Source: Pseudomonas sp. PA15(2017)
GTDB taxonomy: Bacteria; Pseudomonadota; Gammaproteobacteria; Pseudomonadales; Pseudomonadaceae
Reading direction: 5' to 3'
Length of the DNA stretch: 64,000 bases
Assembly: GCF_001945395.1 (NCBI RefSeq)
Contig: NZ_MSXV01000052.1
Coordinates: 1 to 64,000, forward strand
Each line of letters begins with the position of its first letter. The stretch's first letter is position 1. The position numbers and the translations under genes are program-made. Below the pieces are notes generated by a model. The model was given only the letters and a program-made list of their open reading frames with translations. It was not told the origin of the DNA and searched no databases. This document shows, one piece after another, positions 63,129 to 64,000 of this stretch.

Positions 63129-63908
63129 GTGGCCGATAACTTCGAACTCAACCTTGGAAGCCTGCGCAGTGCGATGAGCATCACCATGCACACTCATCGC
63201 GCAGCCTGGCTCTGGTTCGGGCGCCGGAAGAACCAGGACAACCCCCAAAATAGCCACGCCATCATCGGCATGCCGCGCTTCATCATGATCATGGATCAGA
63301 TGAAGAATGCCTCCGCGCAGAACGATCCCTATGCAGACCACTGGCTCATACGCATGGAAGAGCGGCTGGAGAAAGCACGCGAGACCATCTCATCGCTCCA
63401 AGATCACGTTGACCATCTGCTAAGCCAGGTTCCGCCAGCGATCTCCATCGAAGACAACATCAACATCCAGCCCATCAAGCTCCCGCTTTATATCGGCTGC
63501 CAATTGGGCTTCATTGGCATCTACATGCTGACCGAGTACGACACACTCGCTCGACGTGTCCTGCTGTCACATCACGTCGGGATGATCGGGCGCAAGCAGA
63601 TGGAGCAGTGGCTGGATCAGGGTGCGCATGAGATCCGCAGTTGCTATGGACTGGCACAGCAGTACCGCCATGCCGGAGTCACCCGCGATGATATGGCCGC
63701 AAACAATGCCCGAGCCCGCGAAGCGCTCGAGAAGTTTGGCCCTCTGCCCCAGGGCGTGTTGGACGGCACTTTACGTTCGAACTACGCACCGGCGCTGCCG
63801 CAGCTACGTGATGGGTCGGATGCTGCCGCAGAGCACGTGGCGGTCGATGATTCTGTGCTGGAGCAGAGTGCTGTGATCGATGCTGAGGACACCACCAGTG
63901 GCGCATGA
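63129..63908 (+). CDS. PFL_4669-family ICE protein (TIGR03761 type)
   Basis: The 259-residue protein (NFELNLGSLRSAMSITMHTHRAAWLWFGR..., LPLYIGCQLGFIGIYMLTEYDTLARRVLLSHHVGMI) matches the PFL_4669 family of PFGI-1-class elements. Start is GTG at 63129 behind AGGAGG; an ATG at 63024 inside the ATPase gene is possible but has a poor ribosome-binding site. Its function in the ICE is not known. Confidence 0.8.
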   Translation: MADNFELNLGSLRSAMSITMHTHRAAWLWFGRRKNQDNPQNSHAIIGMPRFIMIMDQMKNASAQNDPYADHWLIRMEERLEKARETISSLQDHVDHLLSQVPPAISIEDNINIQPIKLPLYIGCQLGFIGIYMLTEYDTLARRVLLSHHVGMIGRKQMEQWLDQGAHEIRSCYGLAQQYRHAGVTRDDMAANNARAREALEKFGPLPQGVLDGTLRSNYAPALPQLRDGSDAAAEHVAVDDSVLEQSAVIDAEDTTSGA

Positions 63909-64000
63909 CCTCTCCCCAAATGAGGCGCACGACCTCTATCGACGCATGGCGCACGAGTCCTCCCTAAAAGGCCTTTTAAAACCCTTTAAGGGTAATAGGG
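63898..64000 (+). CDS. DUF3158 family protein, N-terminal part (cut by window)
   Basis: A GTG at 63898 opens a frame with MAHESSLKGLLKPFKGN (ATG at 63946), matching the start of DUF3158 proteins, which follow PFL_4669-type genes in this ICE class. It overlaps the previous gene by 11 bp and continues past the edge. Confidence 0.65.
   Translation, partial: MAHDLSPNEAHDLYRRMAHESSLKGLLKPFKGNR

Overview
The window looks like a chromosome segment of Pseudomonas in the broad sense. It is GC-rich. As I recall the P. aeruginosa PAO1 map, its backbone gene order (trmL, secB, grxC, rhodanese, gpmI, envC, ctpA, periplasmic binding proteins, hisF-hisA-hisH-hisB, an OFA-type MFS permease, an AsmA protein, mutY, yggX, tRNA-Phe, then an amino-acid ABC operon) matches the stretch around secB and hisFA. 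Pseudomonas-type interspersed repeats fill several spacers. I cannot fix the species; the P. mendocina/stutzeri side of the genus is a guess.

Layout. 1-19.9 kb is backbone: RNA modification, protein export, redox, glycolysis, cell division, histidine biosynthesis and base-excision repair, with a 205-bp tandem repeat array at 7.6-8.7 kb. 19.94-34.36 kb is a 14.4-kb integrative element in tRNA-Phe, bounded by an 18-bp direct repeat. It has a P4-type integrase, AlpA, an ash-like region, a TOPRIM protein, a RepA-like helicase and a phage tail chaperone/tape-measure block with a -1 frameshift signal. It has no capsid, terminase, tube or baseplate genes, so it looks like a phage satellite. A 20-bp-periodic iteron array lies inside the 3' end of the helicase gene, and a hairpin-rich non-coding tract lies near the right end. 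34.4-47.6 kb returns to backbone: a chemosensory-like two-component cluster (triple-receiver hybrid kinase, CheR, CheB, second kinase, receiver), a polar amino-acid ABC transporter, a methyltransferase and tRNA-Thr.

From tRNA-Thr (47.54 kb) to the right edge the window enters an integrative conjugative element of the PFGI-1/ICEclc/SPI-7 class: ParA, DUF2786, DnaB-type helicase, an Arc-like repressor, PFGI-1-type ParB, DUF2857, STY4528-type replication protein, then a PFL_4669-type protein and the first codons of a DUF3158 protein at the edge. The conjugation genes and the right att site lie outside. Between the STY4528 gene and the PFL_4669 gene sits a cargo block with a duplicated STY4528 N-terminal domain, two membrane proteins, an unknown reverse-strand gene and a classical AAA ATPase.

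The most unusual structure is in that cargo block. About 33 short perfect or near-perfect palindromes (17 or 19 nt) stand in an array at 60,545-61,599, separated by fixed linkers. Their stem bases vary from unit to unit but usually change on both arms together. Four diverged units lie on the other side of the unknown gene, at 59,229-59,350. I know of no named element that fits. Two further structures deserve testing: the iteron array in the satellite helicase gene, and a lambda-O-like cluster of repeats beside an AT-rich stretch inside the STY4528 replication gene.
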